A DNA stretch of 64,000 nucleotides from Pseudomonas sp. GM41(2012) (GCF_000282315.2 NZ_AKJN02000006.1:1116001-1180000); one strand, 5' to 3'; positions 17,476 to 27,894 are shown, numbered from the stretch's first letter. Notes: generated by a model not told the origin, from the sequence alone. Numbers and translations: made by a program.

Positions 17476-18369
17476 TCACTGCACATCCAACAAATCCTGC
17501 AGCCCCGCCAACTTCTCCGGATTACGCATGATGAAAATCCGGCTCACCCGCCCCGCTTCGTCGAACCCAAAGGTCATCGACGCAGTAATGACCCCGTCCG
17601 CCTTGATGATCACGCCTTGAGCACCATTGATTTCGCTGGGCAGCCATTCGCAAGTCTGCCAATAGACGTGCAACGACTGGCCGATGAAATCCAGCACGCT
17701 GGACATGCCAGACAAGGTTTCGCGGATCGCCGAGGCCTTGCCGCCGCTGTCGGCGCAGAGTTCGACGTCTTCGCTCAGCATCGCCATTAGCGAGTTGGTC
17801 GAGCCACTGGCGATGGCGCTATGGAAGGCGTTGAGCAATTGGTCCTGACGCGCCGGTTCCGGCTGAAAGCGCGCTTGCCCGCTGCCGAGGCTGGCCTTGG
17901 CTCGGGAAACCAGTTTGCGGCACGCAGCTTCTTGAACCCCGACCGCATCCGCGACTTGCGCGTAATCCATGTCGAAAATTTCGTAGAGCAGGTACGCCGC
18001 ACGCTCCTTGGGGGTTAACCGCTCCAGCAGCAACAGGAATGCGGTGGACAGCGACGAGGCCAGTTCATGCCGGTGTTCGGGTGAATCCTGGTGGGTGGTG
18101 TGAATCGGTTCCGGCAGCCAGGTACCGACGTAATCAACCCGCGACGTGTGAGCCGAGCGCAGCAAATCGATGCAGTGCCGGGTGCACGCCGTGGTCAGCC
18201 AGGCGGCCGACGTGGTAATGGCGGCGCGGTCGGCCTCCAGCCATTTGATGAATAGCTCTTGCACGACATCCTCGGCTTCGGCGCGGGAACCGAGGATGCG
18301 ATACGCCAGACCGAGCAAAAAGGGCCGGCGCTGTTCGAACACAGCGGCGGCGTTTTCAGCGGAGTTCAT
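17476..18369 (-). CDS. sigJ: ECF41-type RNA polymerase sigma factor (SigJ-like)
   Basis: A 297-residue ECF sigma factor from the ATG at 18369 (a TTG one codon earlier is possible). Region 2 (FEQRRPFLLGLAYRILGSRAEAEDVVQ) and region 4 (LERLTPKERAAYLLYEIFDMDYAQVADAVG) are clear. They are followed by a 120-residue SnoaL-like extension (about 175-297), the hallmark of the ECF41 group, where it acts as a built-in regulator. It begins three bases after an AhpD-like gene on the same strand, the partner usual for ECF41. A consensus-matching ECF41 promoter lies upstream of that gene, so the pair is probably autoregulated. Confidence 0.9.
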   Translation of the reverse strand: MNSAENAAAVFEQRRPFLLGLAYRILGSRAEAEDVVQELFIKWLEADRAAITTSAAWLTTACTRHCIDLLRSAHTSRVDYVGTWLPEPIHTTHQDSPEHRHELASSLSTAFLLLLERLTPKERAAYLLYEIFDMDYAQVADAVGVQEAACRKLVSRAKASLGSGQARFQPEPARQDQLLNAFHSAIASGSTNSLMAMLSEDVELCADSGGKASAIRETLSGMSSVLDFIGQSLHVYWQTCEWLPSEINGAQGVIIKADGVITASMTFGFDEAGRVSRIFIMRNPEKLAGLQDLLDVQ

Positions 18370-18372
18370 CAA

Positions 18373-18807
18373 TCAGTGCCTCGACACCTGCAAACGGTTC
18401 CACAGGTTGATCATGCCGATCTCGGCCGTCAAGGCACCGATTTGCGCGTCATTGAAGTGCTCGCGCAAGTCACCGCGCAGACTGGCGTAATCGGTCTTTT
18501 CATCGAGTACGGTCAGGGCTTCGGTCCAGGCCAGGGCGGCGCGTTCGGCGGCGCTGAAATCACTGACGTGGCGCCAGACGATCAGGCGGTCCAGCCGTTC
18601 GTTGGTTTCATTGGCGTCACGGGCTTCGCGGGTGTGCATCTTCACGCAGAAACCGCATTGGTTGATCTGCGAGGCACGCAGGTGCAGCAAGTGTTTGAGG
18701 GTTGGGTCCAGATCGTGACTGTCGAGGGTGACATGAACCTGGGTCAGGCTTTCGAACACTTGAGGAATCGATTGCAGCAGGTTGACCGGTTGAGTATTGG
18801 ACGACAT
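18373..18807 (-). CDS. Carboxymuconolactone decarboxylase / AhpD-like protein
   Basis: A 144-residue protein from the ATG at 18807 (GGAG upstream). It has the AhpD-type redox motif C-G-F-C with nearby His (NQCGFCVKMHTREA) in an all-helical core, so it is probably a small peroxidase/disulfide reductase. The longer frame, to 18870, would start upstream of the apparent promoter and is rejected. Genes of this family are the typical partner of ECF41 sigma factors; the stop codon lies three bases before the sigma factor start, so the two form one operon. The natural oxidant or substrate is unknown. Confidence 0.85.
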   Translation of the reverse strand: MSSNTQPVNLLQSIPQVFESLTQVHVTLDSHDLDPTLKHLLHLRASQINQCGFCVKMHTREARDANETNERLDRLIVWRHVSDFSAAERAALAWTEALTVLDEKTDYASLRGDLREHFNDAQIGALTAEIGMINLWNRLQVSRH

Positions 18808-18842
18808 CGTGTTGCTCCACTGTTTGGGGGGTTCAACAGGAT

Positions 18843-18869
18843 GACGATCCAGCACCATGGTTTGTGACA
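18843..18869 (-). promoter_or_regulatory. ECF41-type promoter (TGTCACA-N16-CGTC)
   Basis: On the minus strand TGTCACA (18869-18863) is followed after exactly 16 bases by CGTC (18846-18843), 35 bases before the AhpD-like start codon. This equals the consensus I recall for ECF41 sigma factors, and the operon it precedes encodes one. Autoregulation is inferred. Confidence 0.75.
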
Positions 18870-18882
18870 CATGAAGTGCAAC

Positions 18883-18964
18883 ATCAAAAGATCGCAGGCT
18901 GCGCCAGCTCCTACAGGGGCACGCATTCCCAAGTAAGGGCTGGCGCAGCCTGCGATCTTTTGAT
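18883..18964. repeat. REP/BIME palindrome
   Basis: Arms 18883-18908 and 18939-18964 (ATCAAAAGATCGCAGGCTG type) are inverted copies. It sits upstream of the ECF41 promoter and just after the amidohydrolase 3' end. Confidence 0.88.
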
Positions 18965-18966
18965 CT

Positions 18967-20250
18967 TCAGGCCGTCAGTTGACCGTTGGCAATCGCCGCC
19001 GAAGCCGCCAGCATCGCCCGCAACAACACCGCACACCCGGCCGCCAGATCATCCGGCGCGGCGTTTTCGATTTCGTTGTGGCTGATGCCGCCTTCGCACG
19101 GTACGAAGATCATCCCGGCCGGGCCAAGTTCGGCGAGGAAGATTGCGTCGTGCCCTGCTCCGCTGACGATGTCCATGTGCGACAGGCCCAACCCTTGAGC
19201 GGCACCGCGTACCGCTTCGACGCAGCCTTTGTCGAAGTACAGCGGCGGGAAGTCCGCAGTGGGTGTGAGTTCGAAGGTCAGTCCGTGTTCCTCGCAGGTG
19301 GTTTCGATGACTTCGCGGACTTCGGCGATCATCGAGTCCAGCCGCGCCGGTTCCAGATGCCGGAAGTCCAGGGTCATGCGCACTTCGCCGGGGATGACGT
19401 TGCGTGAACCGGGATAGGCTTGCAGGCAGCCGACGGTGCCGCAGGCGTGGGGTTGATGACCGAGGGCGGCGCGGTTGACTGCACCGACGATCACCGAGGC
19501 GCCGACCAGGGCGTCTTTGCGCAGGTGCATCGGCGTCGGGCCGGCGTGGGCTTCGACGCCGCGCAGTTTCAGGTCGAACCATTTCTGGCCGAGGGCGCCC
19601 ATCACCACGCCGATGGTTTTGTGTTCGTCTTCGAGGATCGGGCCTTGTTCGATATGCGCCTCGAAATAGGCGCCGACGGCATGGCCGCTGACTTTGCGCT
19701 CACCGGCATAGCCAATGGCGTTCAAGGCTTCACCGACGGTGACGCCCTCGGCATCAACTTTGGCCAGGGTTTCTTCGAGGGTGAATTTTTCTGCAAATAC
19801 ACCGGAGCCCATCATGCAGGGAGCGAAGCGTGAGCCTTCCTCGTTGGTCCAGACCACGACCTCCAGCGGCGCTTCGGTTTCCACGCCGAGGTCATTGAGG
19901 GTGCGCAGCACCTCGACGCCGGCCAGTACGCCGAAGCAGCCGTCGAACTTGCCGCCGGTGGGTTGGGTGTCGATGTGGCTGCCGGTCATCACGGGTGGCA
20001 GGTTCGGGTTGCGGCCGGGGCGACGGGCGAAGATGTTGCCGACGGCGTCGATGCTGACGGTGCAACCGGCCTCCTCGCACCAGTTGACGAAAATGTCCCG
20101 GGCCTGGCGGTCGAGGTCGGTCAGGGCCAGGCGACAGACGCCGCCCTTGACCGTGGCGCCGAGCTTGGCCAGGTCCATGAGCGACTGCCACAAGCGGTCG
20201 CGGTTGATGTGCTGATGGGTGGACTGCAGAACGTCTACGGCAGCGTTCAT
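18967..20250 (-). CDS. Zn-dependent N-carbamoyl-beta-alanine hydrolase (M20 family)
   Basis: A 427-residue M20-type amidohydrolase of the beta-ureidopropionase/allantoate amidohydrolase group. Metal-ligand segments are GSHIDTQPTGGKFDG (His and bridging Asp), WTNEEGSRFAP (Glu), YFEAHIEQGP and the C-terminal GGISHNE (His). In this context it most likely catalyses the last step of reductive pyrimidine degradation, releasing beta-alanine, CO2 and ammonia. It is transcribed in the same direction as the NCS1 permease and divergent from hydA-preT-preA. Related hydantoinase-pathway enzymes (N-carbamoyl-amino-acid hydrolases) are the alternative. Confidence 0.87.
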   Translation of the reverse strand: MNAAVDVLQSTHQHINRDRLWQSLMDLAKLGATVKGGVCRLALTDLDRQARDIFVNWCEEAGCTVSIDAVGNIFARRPGRNPNLPPVMTGSHIDTQPTGGKFDGCFGVLAGVEVLRTLNDLGVETEAPLEVVVWTNEEGSRFAPCMMGSGVFAEKFTLEETLAKVDAEGVTVGEALNAIGYAGERKVSGHAVGAYFEAHIEQGPILEDEHKTIGVVMGALGQKWFDLKLRGVEAHAGPTPMHLRKDALVGASVIVGAVNRAALGHQPHACGTVGCLQAYPGSRNVIPGEVRMTLDFRHLEPARLDSMIAEVREVIETTCEEHGLTFELTPTADFPPLYFDKGCVEAVRGAAQGLGLSHMDIVSGAGHDAIFLAELGPAGMIFVPCEGGISHNEIENAAPDDLAAGCAVLLRAMLAASAAIANGQLTA

Positions 20251-20314
20251 GATGATCTCCTCAGGCAGTTGTTATAGGTTTCTTCAGGCATTTCTGGGTG
20301 TATTCGAGGCCGCC

Positions 20315-20379
20315 ATCGCGAGCAGGCTCGCTCCCACAGGGGAATGCATTCCAAATGTGGGAGCGAGCCTGCTCGCGAT
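20315..20379. repeat. REP palindrome pair
   Basis: Inverted arms 20315-20338 and 20356-20379 (ATCGCGAGCAGGCTCGCTC type), exact copies around a 17-base loop, between the amidohydrolase and permease genes. Confidence 0.88.
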
Positions 20380-20390
20380 AGGGCCATCCG

Positions 20391-21875
20391 TCACACCGCA
20401 GTTTTCACAGCAATCGGACTCGGCCGCATCACACTCAACCCGTAATAAATCAGCCCACCCAGCACCGAGCCGGTGAACCAGCCATAGTCGTAGAACCAAC
20501 TGAATGCATTGCTGCCGAGCGACAGCAGCGTCAGCGCCACCGGCACACCGAACGCGATAAACCCGAACCAGTTCCACGCCGGGTAAACGTCATCGCGATA
20601 GAGGCCGGCCAGGTCCAGTTGCTGTTTCTTGATCAGGAAATAGTCCACCACCATGATCCCGGCGATCGGGCCCAACAGGCTCGAATAGCCCAGCAACCAG
20701 TTGGAATACACCGTCTCCAGGCTTAAATCCGAGACGATCAAACCGAGCTTCTTCAACAGCTCATGGGCCATCAGCGCCAAGCCGACCAGGCCGGTGAGCA
20801 TCACCGCTTTGGTGCGGTTGATGAGCTTGGGGGCGACGTTTTGGAAATCGTTGGTCGGCGAAACGATGTTGGCCGCTGTGTTGGTCGACAGCGTGGCGAT
20901 GATGATCAGCGCCATGGCCAGTGCGACCCAGACCGGGCTCTGGATATGGCCGATCAGGGTGACCGGATCGGAGACGGTGACGCCCACCAGTTTTACCGAG
21001 GCGGCGGTCATCACCACGCCGAGGGAGGCGAACAGAAACATGGTCAGGGGCAAGCCGATAATCTGCCCGACGATCTGATCCTTCTGGCTTTTCGCATAGC
21101 GGCTGAAATCCGGAATGTTCAGGGACAAGGTGGCCCAGAACCCGACCATGGCGGTCAGCCCGGCGGCAAAGTAACTGACCACGCTCGCGCCTTCCGGACG
21201 TTTGGCCGGGATCGCCAGCAACTCGGTCATCGACACGTTCGGCATCGCCCATACCAGCAGCCCCACCCCCACCAGCACCAATAACGGCGCCGAGAGGGTT
21301 TCCAGCCATTTGATCGAATCCGCACCGCGTATCACCACCCACAGATTCAAGGCCCAGAACACCATGAAGCCGATCACTTCACCGGTACCGCCGAGGGATT
21401 TCCAACCGTCGAACACCGAGCCGAGAAACAGGTGAATGGCCAGCCCGCCGAACATCGTCTGAATGCCGAACCAGCCACACGCCACCAGCGCCCGGATCAG
21501 GCACGGAATGTTCGAACCGAGGATGCCGAAGGACGAACGCAACAACACGGGAAACGGGATGCCGTACTTGGTGCCGGGAAAAGCGTTCAGGGTCAGGGGG
21601 ATCAGTACGATGATGTTGGCAAACAGAATCGCCAGCAGCGCTTCGCCGACGCTCAGGCCGAAATACGCGGTGAGCACGCCGCCGAGGGTGTAGGTCGGCA
21701 CGCAGATCGCCATGCCGACCCACAATGCGGTGATGTGCCATTTGTTCCAGGTTCGTTCGCGCACCTTGGTCGGTGCCATGTCGTGGTTGTAACGGGGACT
21801 GTCGAGGACGTCGCTGCCGGCTTCGAGCTCAAACAAGCCGTCGCGTTCGGTCACTTGCGATCTGATCTGTTGCAT
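20391..21875 (-). CDS. NCS1 family nucleobase/hydantoin permease
   Basis: A 494-residue cation symporter of the NCS1 family with about twelve predicted membrane segments. Typical features are NKWHITALWVGMAICVPTYTLGG near the N-terminus, FPVLLRSSFGILGSN (the GxxG region of helix 3), and a C-terminal SLLGPIAGIMVVDYFLIKKQQLDL. NCS1 carriers import uracil, dihydropyrimidines, hydantoin or allantoin. With the pyrimidine-degradation genes on both sides, uracil or a related pyrimidine is the likely substrate. It is divergent from hydA across a 552-base regulatory region. Confidence 0.88.
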   Translation of the reverse strand: MQQIRSQVTERDGLFELEAGSDVLDSPRYNHDMAPTKVRERTWNKWHITALWVGMAICVPTYTLGGVLTAYFGLSVGEALLAILFANIIVLIPLTLNAFPGTKYGIPFPVLLRSSFGILGSNIPCLIRALVACGWFGIQTMFGGLAIHLFLGSVFDGWKSLGGTGEVIGFMVFWALNLWVVIRGADSIKWLETLSAPLLVLVGVGLLVWAMPNVSMTELLAIPAKRPEGASVVSYFAAGLTAMVGFWATLSLNIPDFSRYAKSQKDQIVGQIIGLPLTMFLFASLGVVMTAASVKLVGVTVSDPVTLIGHIQSPVWVALAMALIIIATLSTNTAANIVSPTNDFQNVAPKLINRTKAVMLTGLVGLALMAHELLKKLGLIVSDLSLETVYSNWLLGYSSLLGPIAGIMVVDYFLIKKQQLDLAGLYRDDVYPAWNWFGFIAFGVPVALTLLSLGSNAFSWFYDYGWFTGSVLGGLIYYGLSVMRPSPIAVKTAV

Positions 21876-22018
21876 GGCCGCTCCACTGTTCTTTGAATTA
21901 TTTTTTGCTCATCAGGGGCTGGCGGCATCAATTAACGTGCCGGTTACCCCGTTTGCGCATCGGGCAGTTCCACAAAAACTTTGCAACCAACTGATGTTTA
22001 TCAGTTTTATTTATATAG

Positions 22019-22033
22019 CCGATGAGTCATCGG
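22019..22033. promoter_or_regulatory. 15-bp palindrome upstream of the permease gene
   Basis: CCGATGA-G-TCATCGG is a perfect 7-1-7 inverted repeat about 145 bases upstream of the permease start. It may be an operator. Confidence 0.45.
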
Positions 22034-22203
22034 TTACTTGCGTTTTCACTCAGGCCAAATGCCAGGCAAGTTGTCCGAACAGTCAGGACTCAATCTGGTG
22101 CACACCACTTTTTTTCAACGTCGCGCATCAACCATAGACCATCCTCAAACGGCTGATTTCACATAAGAAATCTTGTCTATTTTTACAACCTGTCAAGTGC
22201 GTC

Positions 22204-22229
22204 AAAATGGTGAGAGGCCTCACCATTTT
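22204..22229. promoter_or_regulatory. 26-bp inverted repeat (11-4-11)
   Basis: AAAATGGTGAG (22204-22214) and CTCACCATTTT (22219-22229) are perfect inverted copies around AGGC, in the middle of the divergent region. It is A/T-flanked on both sides, so a binding site or a bidirectional terminator-like hairpin are both possible. Confidence 0.55.
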
Positions 22230-22389
22230 GGTGATTTTCAGTTTTAAACGTTAATTATCAATAACTTAATAAAGTTATAAGCTTATAAAAAATATTCTTG
22301 CTCAATCCTCAAACTCAGACTAGCGTTTATTCCTGACAGCGCTGACAGGAATACACCTGTTTGCGCAGGCTTCATATAAAACATTTAGA

Positions 22390-23867
<1,478 letters not shown>

Positions 23868-23883
23868 AAGCGGCCTTCGGCCT

Positions 23884-23949
23884 ATCGCGGGCAAGCCTTG
23901 CTCCTACAGACGTTGCGCAAATCCTGTAGGAGCATGGCTTGCCCGCGAT
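23884..23949. repeat. REP palindrome pair
   Basis: Arms 23884-23909 and 23924-23949 are inverted copies with a two-base difference (GGCAAGCCTTGCTCCTAC type), placed between hydA and preT. Confidence 0.85.
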
Positions 23950-24022
23950 GGCGGCAGTCCTGACAACACAAAAACCAATGCCCATCAGAGGCAGCACCTC
24001 AAATAACCGTGAGGCCAACACC

Positions 24023-25390
24023 GTGATCAAGACCCTGAACCACCTCCCGCATCCGCACGAGAATGCGGCCGCCCTCGCCGGCCATTTCACCGATCTGGCG
24101 CCACCGCTCAACGACCGCCAGGCCCATCTGGAAGCCTCTCGCTGTCTGTATTGCTACGACGCGCCGTGCGTGAATGCCTGTCCGAGCGAGATCGATATTC
24201 CGTCGTTCATCCGCAATATCCATCAGGAAAACGTTCAGGGCGCCGCACAGAAAATCCTCTCGGCGAACATCCTCGGCGGCAGTTGCGCGCGGGTGTGCCC
24301 GACGGAAGTGCTTTGCCAGCAAGCCTGCGTGCGCAACAACGACCATGAATGCGCACCGGTGCTGATCGGCCTGTTGCAGCGTTACGCCGTCGACAACGCA
24401 CACTTCAGCGAACACCCGTTCACGCGTGCTGCCTCAACCGGCAAGCGCATCGCCGTGGTCGGCGCCGGTCCGGCCGGTTTGTCCTGCGCACACCGCAGTG
24501 CCATGCACGGTCATGACGTGGTGATTTTCGAGGCACGGGAAAAGGCTGGCGGCCTCAACGAATACGGGATCGCCAAGTACAAACTGGTGGACGATTACGC
24601 GCAGAAGGAACTTGAGTTCCTATTGGAAATCGGCGGAATCGAAATCCGCCATGGGCAGAAACTTGGAGAGAACCTGACCCTCAGCGATCTGCATCAGCAG
24701 TTCGATGCGGTGTTCCTTGGACTGGGTCTGGCCGCCAGCAAACAGCTGGGTCTTGCTCATGAAGATGCGCCGGGCCTGCTCGCCGCTACTGACTACATCC
24801 GCGAACTGCGTCAGGCCGATGACCTGACCCAACTGCCACTGGCTGATCATTGCATCGTGCTGGGCGCCGGCAACACCGCCATCGACATGGCCGTGCAAAT
24901 GGCTCGCCTCGGGGCACGCGACGTCAATCTGGTGTACCGCCGCGGTGTCGATGAAATGGGCGCGACAGGTCACGAACAGGACATCGCCAAGGCCAATCAG
25001 GTGCGGCTGTTGACGTGGGCTCAACCTGAGGAAGTGCTACTCGATGATCAAGGCAACGTGCGCGGCATGCGCTTCGCCCGCACCCACTTGGTAGACGGTC
25101 GCCTGCAAACCACTGGCGAAACCTTCGAACTGGCCGCCGATGCGATCTTCAAAGCCATCGGCCAGGCCTTCGACGCCAGCGCCCTCGCCGATCCGCTGGC
25201 CCGTGAACTCAAGCGTCAGGGCGAGCGGATTCAAGTGGACGAAAACCTGCGCACCAGCATCCCCGGCGTGTATGCCGGCGGCGACTGCACCAGTCTCGAT
25301 CAGGACCTCACCGTGCAGGCCGTGCAGCACGGCAAACGGGCCGCCGAGGCGATCAACGCCCAACTCATGCTCAACGTGGAGGCTGCGTAA
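24023..25390 (+). CDS. preT: Dihydropyrimidine dehydrogenase, NAD(P)-oxidoreductase subunit (PreT/PydX)
   Basis: The FAD/FeS subunit that passes electrons from NAD(P)H to PreA for reduction of uracil and thymine. The GTG at 24023 is chosen because the family N-terminus (IKTLNHLPHPHENAAALA) begins there and GAGG precedes it; the upstream frame runs into a REP element. The 455 residues contain cysteine motifs for FeS clusters (CLYCYDAPCVNACP, CARVCPTEVLCQQAC), the FAD site VVGAGPAGLSCAH, the NAD(P) site VLGAGNTAIDMA, and the C-terminal YAGGDC. It ends immediately before preA. Confidence 0.92.
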   Translation: MIKTLNHLPHPHENAAALAGHFTDLAPPLNDRQAHLEASRCLYCYDAPCVNACPSEIDIPSFIRNIHQENVQGAAQKILSANILGGSCARVCPTEVLCQQACVRNNDHECAPVLIGLLQRYAVDNAHFSEHPFTRAASTGKRIAVVGAGPAGLSCAHRSAMHGHDVVIFEAREKAGGLNEYGIAKYKLVDDYAQKELEFLLEIGGIEIRHGQKLGENLTLSDLHQQFDAVFLGLGLAASKQLGLAHEDAPGLLAATDYIRELRQADDLTQLPLADHCIVLGAGNTAIDMAVQMARLGARDVNLVYRRGVDEMGATGHEQDIAKANQVRLLTWAQPEEVLLDDQGNVRGMRFARTHLVDGRLQTTGETFELAADAIFKAIGQAFDASALADPLARELKRQGERIQVDENLRTSIPGVYAGGDCTSLDQDLTVQAVQHGKRAAEAINAQLMLNVEAA

Positions 25391-26665
25391 ATGGCCGATC
25401 TCTCGATTGTCTTCGCCGGCATCAAAGCCCCCAATCCGTTCTGGCTGGCCTCCGCGCCACCGACTGACAAGGCCTACAACGTGGTTCGCGCCTTCGAGGC
25501 CGGCTGGGGTGGCGTGGTCTGGAAAACCCTGGGTGAAGACCCGGCGGCGGTCAACGTGTCGTCGCGTTACTCGGCGCACTTTGGTGCCAACCGCGAAGTG
25601 GTGGGCTTCAACAACATCGAACTGATCACCGATCGCTCGCTGGAGATCAACCTGCGGGAAATCACTCAGGTCAAAAAGGACTGGCCGGACCGCGCGCTGA
25701 TCGTGTCACTGATGGTGCCCTGTATCGAAGAATCCTGGAAACAGATTCTGCCACTGGTGGAAGCCACCGGCGCCGATGGCATCGAACTGAACTTCGGTTG
25801 CCCGCACGGTATGCCGGAGCGCGGCATGGGCGCGGCGGTCGGCCAGGTGCCGGAGTATGTCGAGCAGGTCACCCGCTGGTGCAAGACGTACTGCTCGCTG
25901 CCGGTGATCGTCAAACTCACGCCTAACATCACCGACATTCGCGTCGCCGCCCGCGCAGCCCATCGTGGCGGCGCCGATGCGGTGTCGTTGATCAACACGA
26001 TCAACTCGATCACCAGCGTCAACCTGGAGCGCATGGTCGCCAATCCCGCCGTGGGTAGTCAAAGCACCCACGGCGGTTATTGCGGTTCGGCGGTGAAGCC
26101 GATTGCGCTGAACATGGTCGCCGAAATCGCCCGCGATCCACAGACGCAAGGCCTGCCGATCTCCGGCATTGGCGGCATCAGCAGCTGGCGCGACGCGGCG
26201 GAATTCATTGCGCTGGGCAGCGGCTCGGTGCAGGTGTGCACGGCGGCGATGCTGCATGGCTTCCGGATTGTCGAGGAGATGAAAGACGGTTTATCACGCT
26301 GGATGGACAGTCAGGGCTACGCCAGCGTGTCTGAGTTTTCCGGGCGTGCGGTAGGCAACACCACAGACTGGAAGTACCTGGACATCAACTATCAGGTGAT
26401 TGCCAAAATTGACCAGGAGGCCTGCATCGGTTGCGGTCGTTGCCACATTGCTTGCGAAGACACTTCGCACCAGGCGGTTGCGAGCCTTAAGCAGGCGGAC
26501 GGCACGCATAAGTATGAAGTGATTGATGATGAGTGCGTGGGGTGCAATCTGTGTCAGATCACGTGCCCGGTGCAGGATTGTATCGAGATGGTGCCGATGG
26601 AGAACGGGAAGCCGTTTCTGGATTGGAATCATGATCCGAGGAATCCGTATCACGTGACAGTCTGA
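25391..26665 (+). CDS. preA: Dihydropyrimidine dehydrogenase, catalytic subunit (PreA/PydA)
   Basis: A 424-residue FMN protein that reduces uracil/thymine to the 5,6-dihydro forms. The TIM-barrel part (about 1-310) is dihydroorotate-dehydrogenase-like, with GIELNFGCPHGMPERGMG, KLTPNI and GIGGISSWRDAAEFIALG. The C-terminal domain carries two 4Fe-4S motifs, CIGCGRCHIAC and CVGCNLCQITCP. The start codon immediately follows the preT stop (TAAATG), so translation is coupled. Confidence 0.94.
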   Translation: MADLSIVFAGIKAPNPFWLASAPPTDKAYNVVRAFEAGWGGVVWKTLGEDPAAVNVSSRYSAHFGANREVVGFNNIELITDRSLEINLREITQVKKDWPDRALIVSLMVPCIEESWKQILPLVEATGADGIELNFGCPHGMPERGMGAAVGQVPEYVEQVTRWCKTYCSLPVIVKLTPNITDIRVAARAAHRGGADAVSLINTINSITSVNLERMVANPAVGSQSTHGGYCGSAVKPIALNMVAEIARDPQTQGLPISGIGGISSWRDAAEFIALGSGSVQVCTAAMLHGFRIVEEMKDGLSRWMDSQGYASVSEFSGRAVGNTTDWKYLDINYQVIAKIDQEACIGCGRCHIACEDTSHQAVASLKQADGTHKYEVIDDECVGCNLCQITCPVQDCIEMVPMENGKPFLDWNHDPRNPYHVTV

Positions 26666-26674
26666 ACGGACGCC

Positions 26675-26739
26675 ATCGCGAGCAGGCTCACTCCCACATT
26701 GGAATGCATTTCAAATGTGGGAGCGAGCCTGCTCGCGAT
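26675..26739. repeat. REP palindrome pair
   Basis: Arms 26675-26698 and 26716-26739 are near-perfect inverted copies (ATCGCGAGCAGGCTC type) between the convergent preA and TetR genes. Confidence 0.87.
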
Positions 26740-26764
26740 GAGGGCGGCAGCTGCGCCGCAAGCT

Positions 26765-27385
26765 TCAAGGTTCTAATCCAATCCCCCGCAAGATCACACT
26801 CGTCACCGTCTGCACCGCCCGCTCGAACTGCATGTCCGACAACGGCTGATGATCATTCAGAATATTCACCTGATGATCAAAGTCAGCGTAGTGCTGGGTC
26901 GACGCCCAGATCATGTACAGCAGGCTCGAAGGTTCCACCGGCAGGATGCGTTTGTCGTCCACCCACTGGCGAATTTTCGCTTCTTTCATCTTGGCCCAGT
27001 CGTACAGACTGACGTCCAGTTTCTCGCCCAGGGTCGGTGCACCATGGATGATTTCGTTGGCCCAGACTTTGGAGCCGTAAGGCCGGCTGCGGGAGTGGTT
27101 CATCTTGGCGCGGATGTAGCTGCTGAGCACCACGCGCGGGTCGTCAAACATCTCGAAGCACAGCGCGTCCTGTTTCCACACTTCCAGCAAACCCAAGAGC
27201 ACGGCGCTGTACAGCTCACTCTTGGTGCTGAAGTAGTAATGGAGGTTGGAACGCGGCAGTTGCACTTCGGCGGCGATGTCGGCCATGGCGGTGCCGCCAA
27301 AACCTTTTTCGGCGAAAACCTTTTCGGCCCCCAACAGAATTTTCTCGACGTTACTGCGACGAATCTCGATCTTGTGATTGCCCAT
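26765..27385 (-). CDS. TetR-family regulator of pyrimidine catabolism (RutR/PydR-like)
   Basis: A 206-residue TetR-type repressor. The ATG at 27385 (MGNHKIEIRRSNVEKIL) has a GGGAG site; the frame extends further but without support. The helix-turn-helix is ILLGAEKVFAEKGFGGTAMADIAAEVQLPRSN in two parts, followed by LHYYFSTKSEL. The C-terminal half has the RutR-like DDPRVVLSSYIRAKM and HGAPTLGEKL segments. Lying convergent to preA at the end of the cluster, it probably senses a pyrimidine or beta-alanine-related ligand and controls hydA and the permease. Operator assignment (22390-22405) is inferred. Confidence 0.82.
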   Translation of the reverse strand: MGNHKIEIRRSNVEKILLGAEKVFAEKGFGGTAMADIAAEVQLPRSNLHYYFSTKSELYSAVLLGLLEVWKQDALCFEMFDDPRVVLSSYIRAKMNHSRSRPYGSKVWANEIIHGAPTLGEKLDVSLYDWAKMKEAKIRQWVDDKRILPVEPSSLLYMIWASTQHYADFDHQVNILNDHQPLSDMQFERAVQTVTSVILRGIGLEP

Positions 27386-27525
27386 GAGGGCTCCCTGACA
27401 ACAGCGTTGATCAAGACTAGCATCCGCTCTACCTCGCGGCGACAAGGGAAAACGAAACTTCGTACACCCAGCTTCTCGCAGGTAAACTGACCGCCTTTTC
27501 GAACCCGCCTCAGAGGTATTCCACG

Positions 27526-27891
27526 ATGCTGCTCAAGAAAACCCTGACCACCGTCGCCCTGCTCGGCTCGCTGTTCGCCGCTTCGTCGGTGTTTGCCCAC
27601 GCCCATCTGAAAAACCAGACCCCGGCCGCCGACAGCACAGTGACCGCGCCGTCGGAACTGCGCCTGGTGTTTTCCGAAGGCGTTGAAGCGACCTTTTCCA
27701 AGGTCACGATCAGCAAGGACGGCGCCCCCGTTCTGGTGAAGAGCCTCGCCACCGAAGGCAGCGACAAGAAAACCCTGATCGTCACCCCGGCCGCACCATT
27801 GCCAGCGGGTGCCTACAAAGTCGAATGGCACGCGGTGTCGGTCGATACCCACAAAAGCGAAGGCGCCTATAGCTTCAAGGTTGGCCAGTAA
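27526..27891 (+). CDS. copC: CopC, periplasmic copper-binding protein
   Basis: A 121-residue protein with a signal peptide (LLGSLFAASSVFA, cleavage before HAHLKNQTPA), so mature CopC begins with the N-terminal histidine that binds Cu(II). The second copper site SVDTHKSEGAYSF is present; the methionine-rich Cu(I) loop of plasmid CopC is absent, as in many chromosomal forms. It is followed after three bases by copD. Together they move copper between periplasm and cytoplasm; no copA/B or copRS genes are adjacent. Confidence 0.93.
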   Translation: MLLKKTLTTVALLGSLFAASSVFAHAHLKNQTPAADSTVTAPSELRLVFSEGVEATFSKVTISKDGAPVLVKSLATEGSDKKTLIVTPAAPLPAGAYKVEWHAVSVDTHKSEGAYSFKVGQ

Positions 27892-27894
27892 TTC

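Noticed and set aside
18808..18870. Longer start for the AhpD-like protein
   Set aside because: The earlier ATG lies upstream of the predicted promoter and has no ribosome-binding site; the ATG at 18807 has GGAG.
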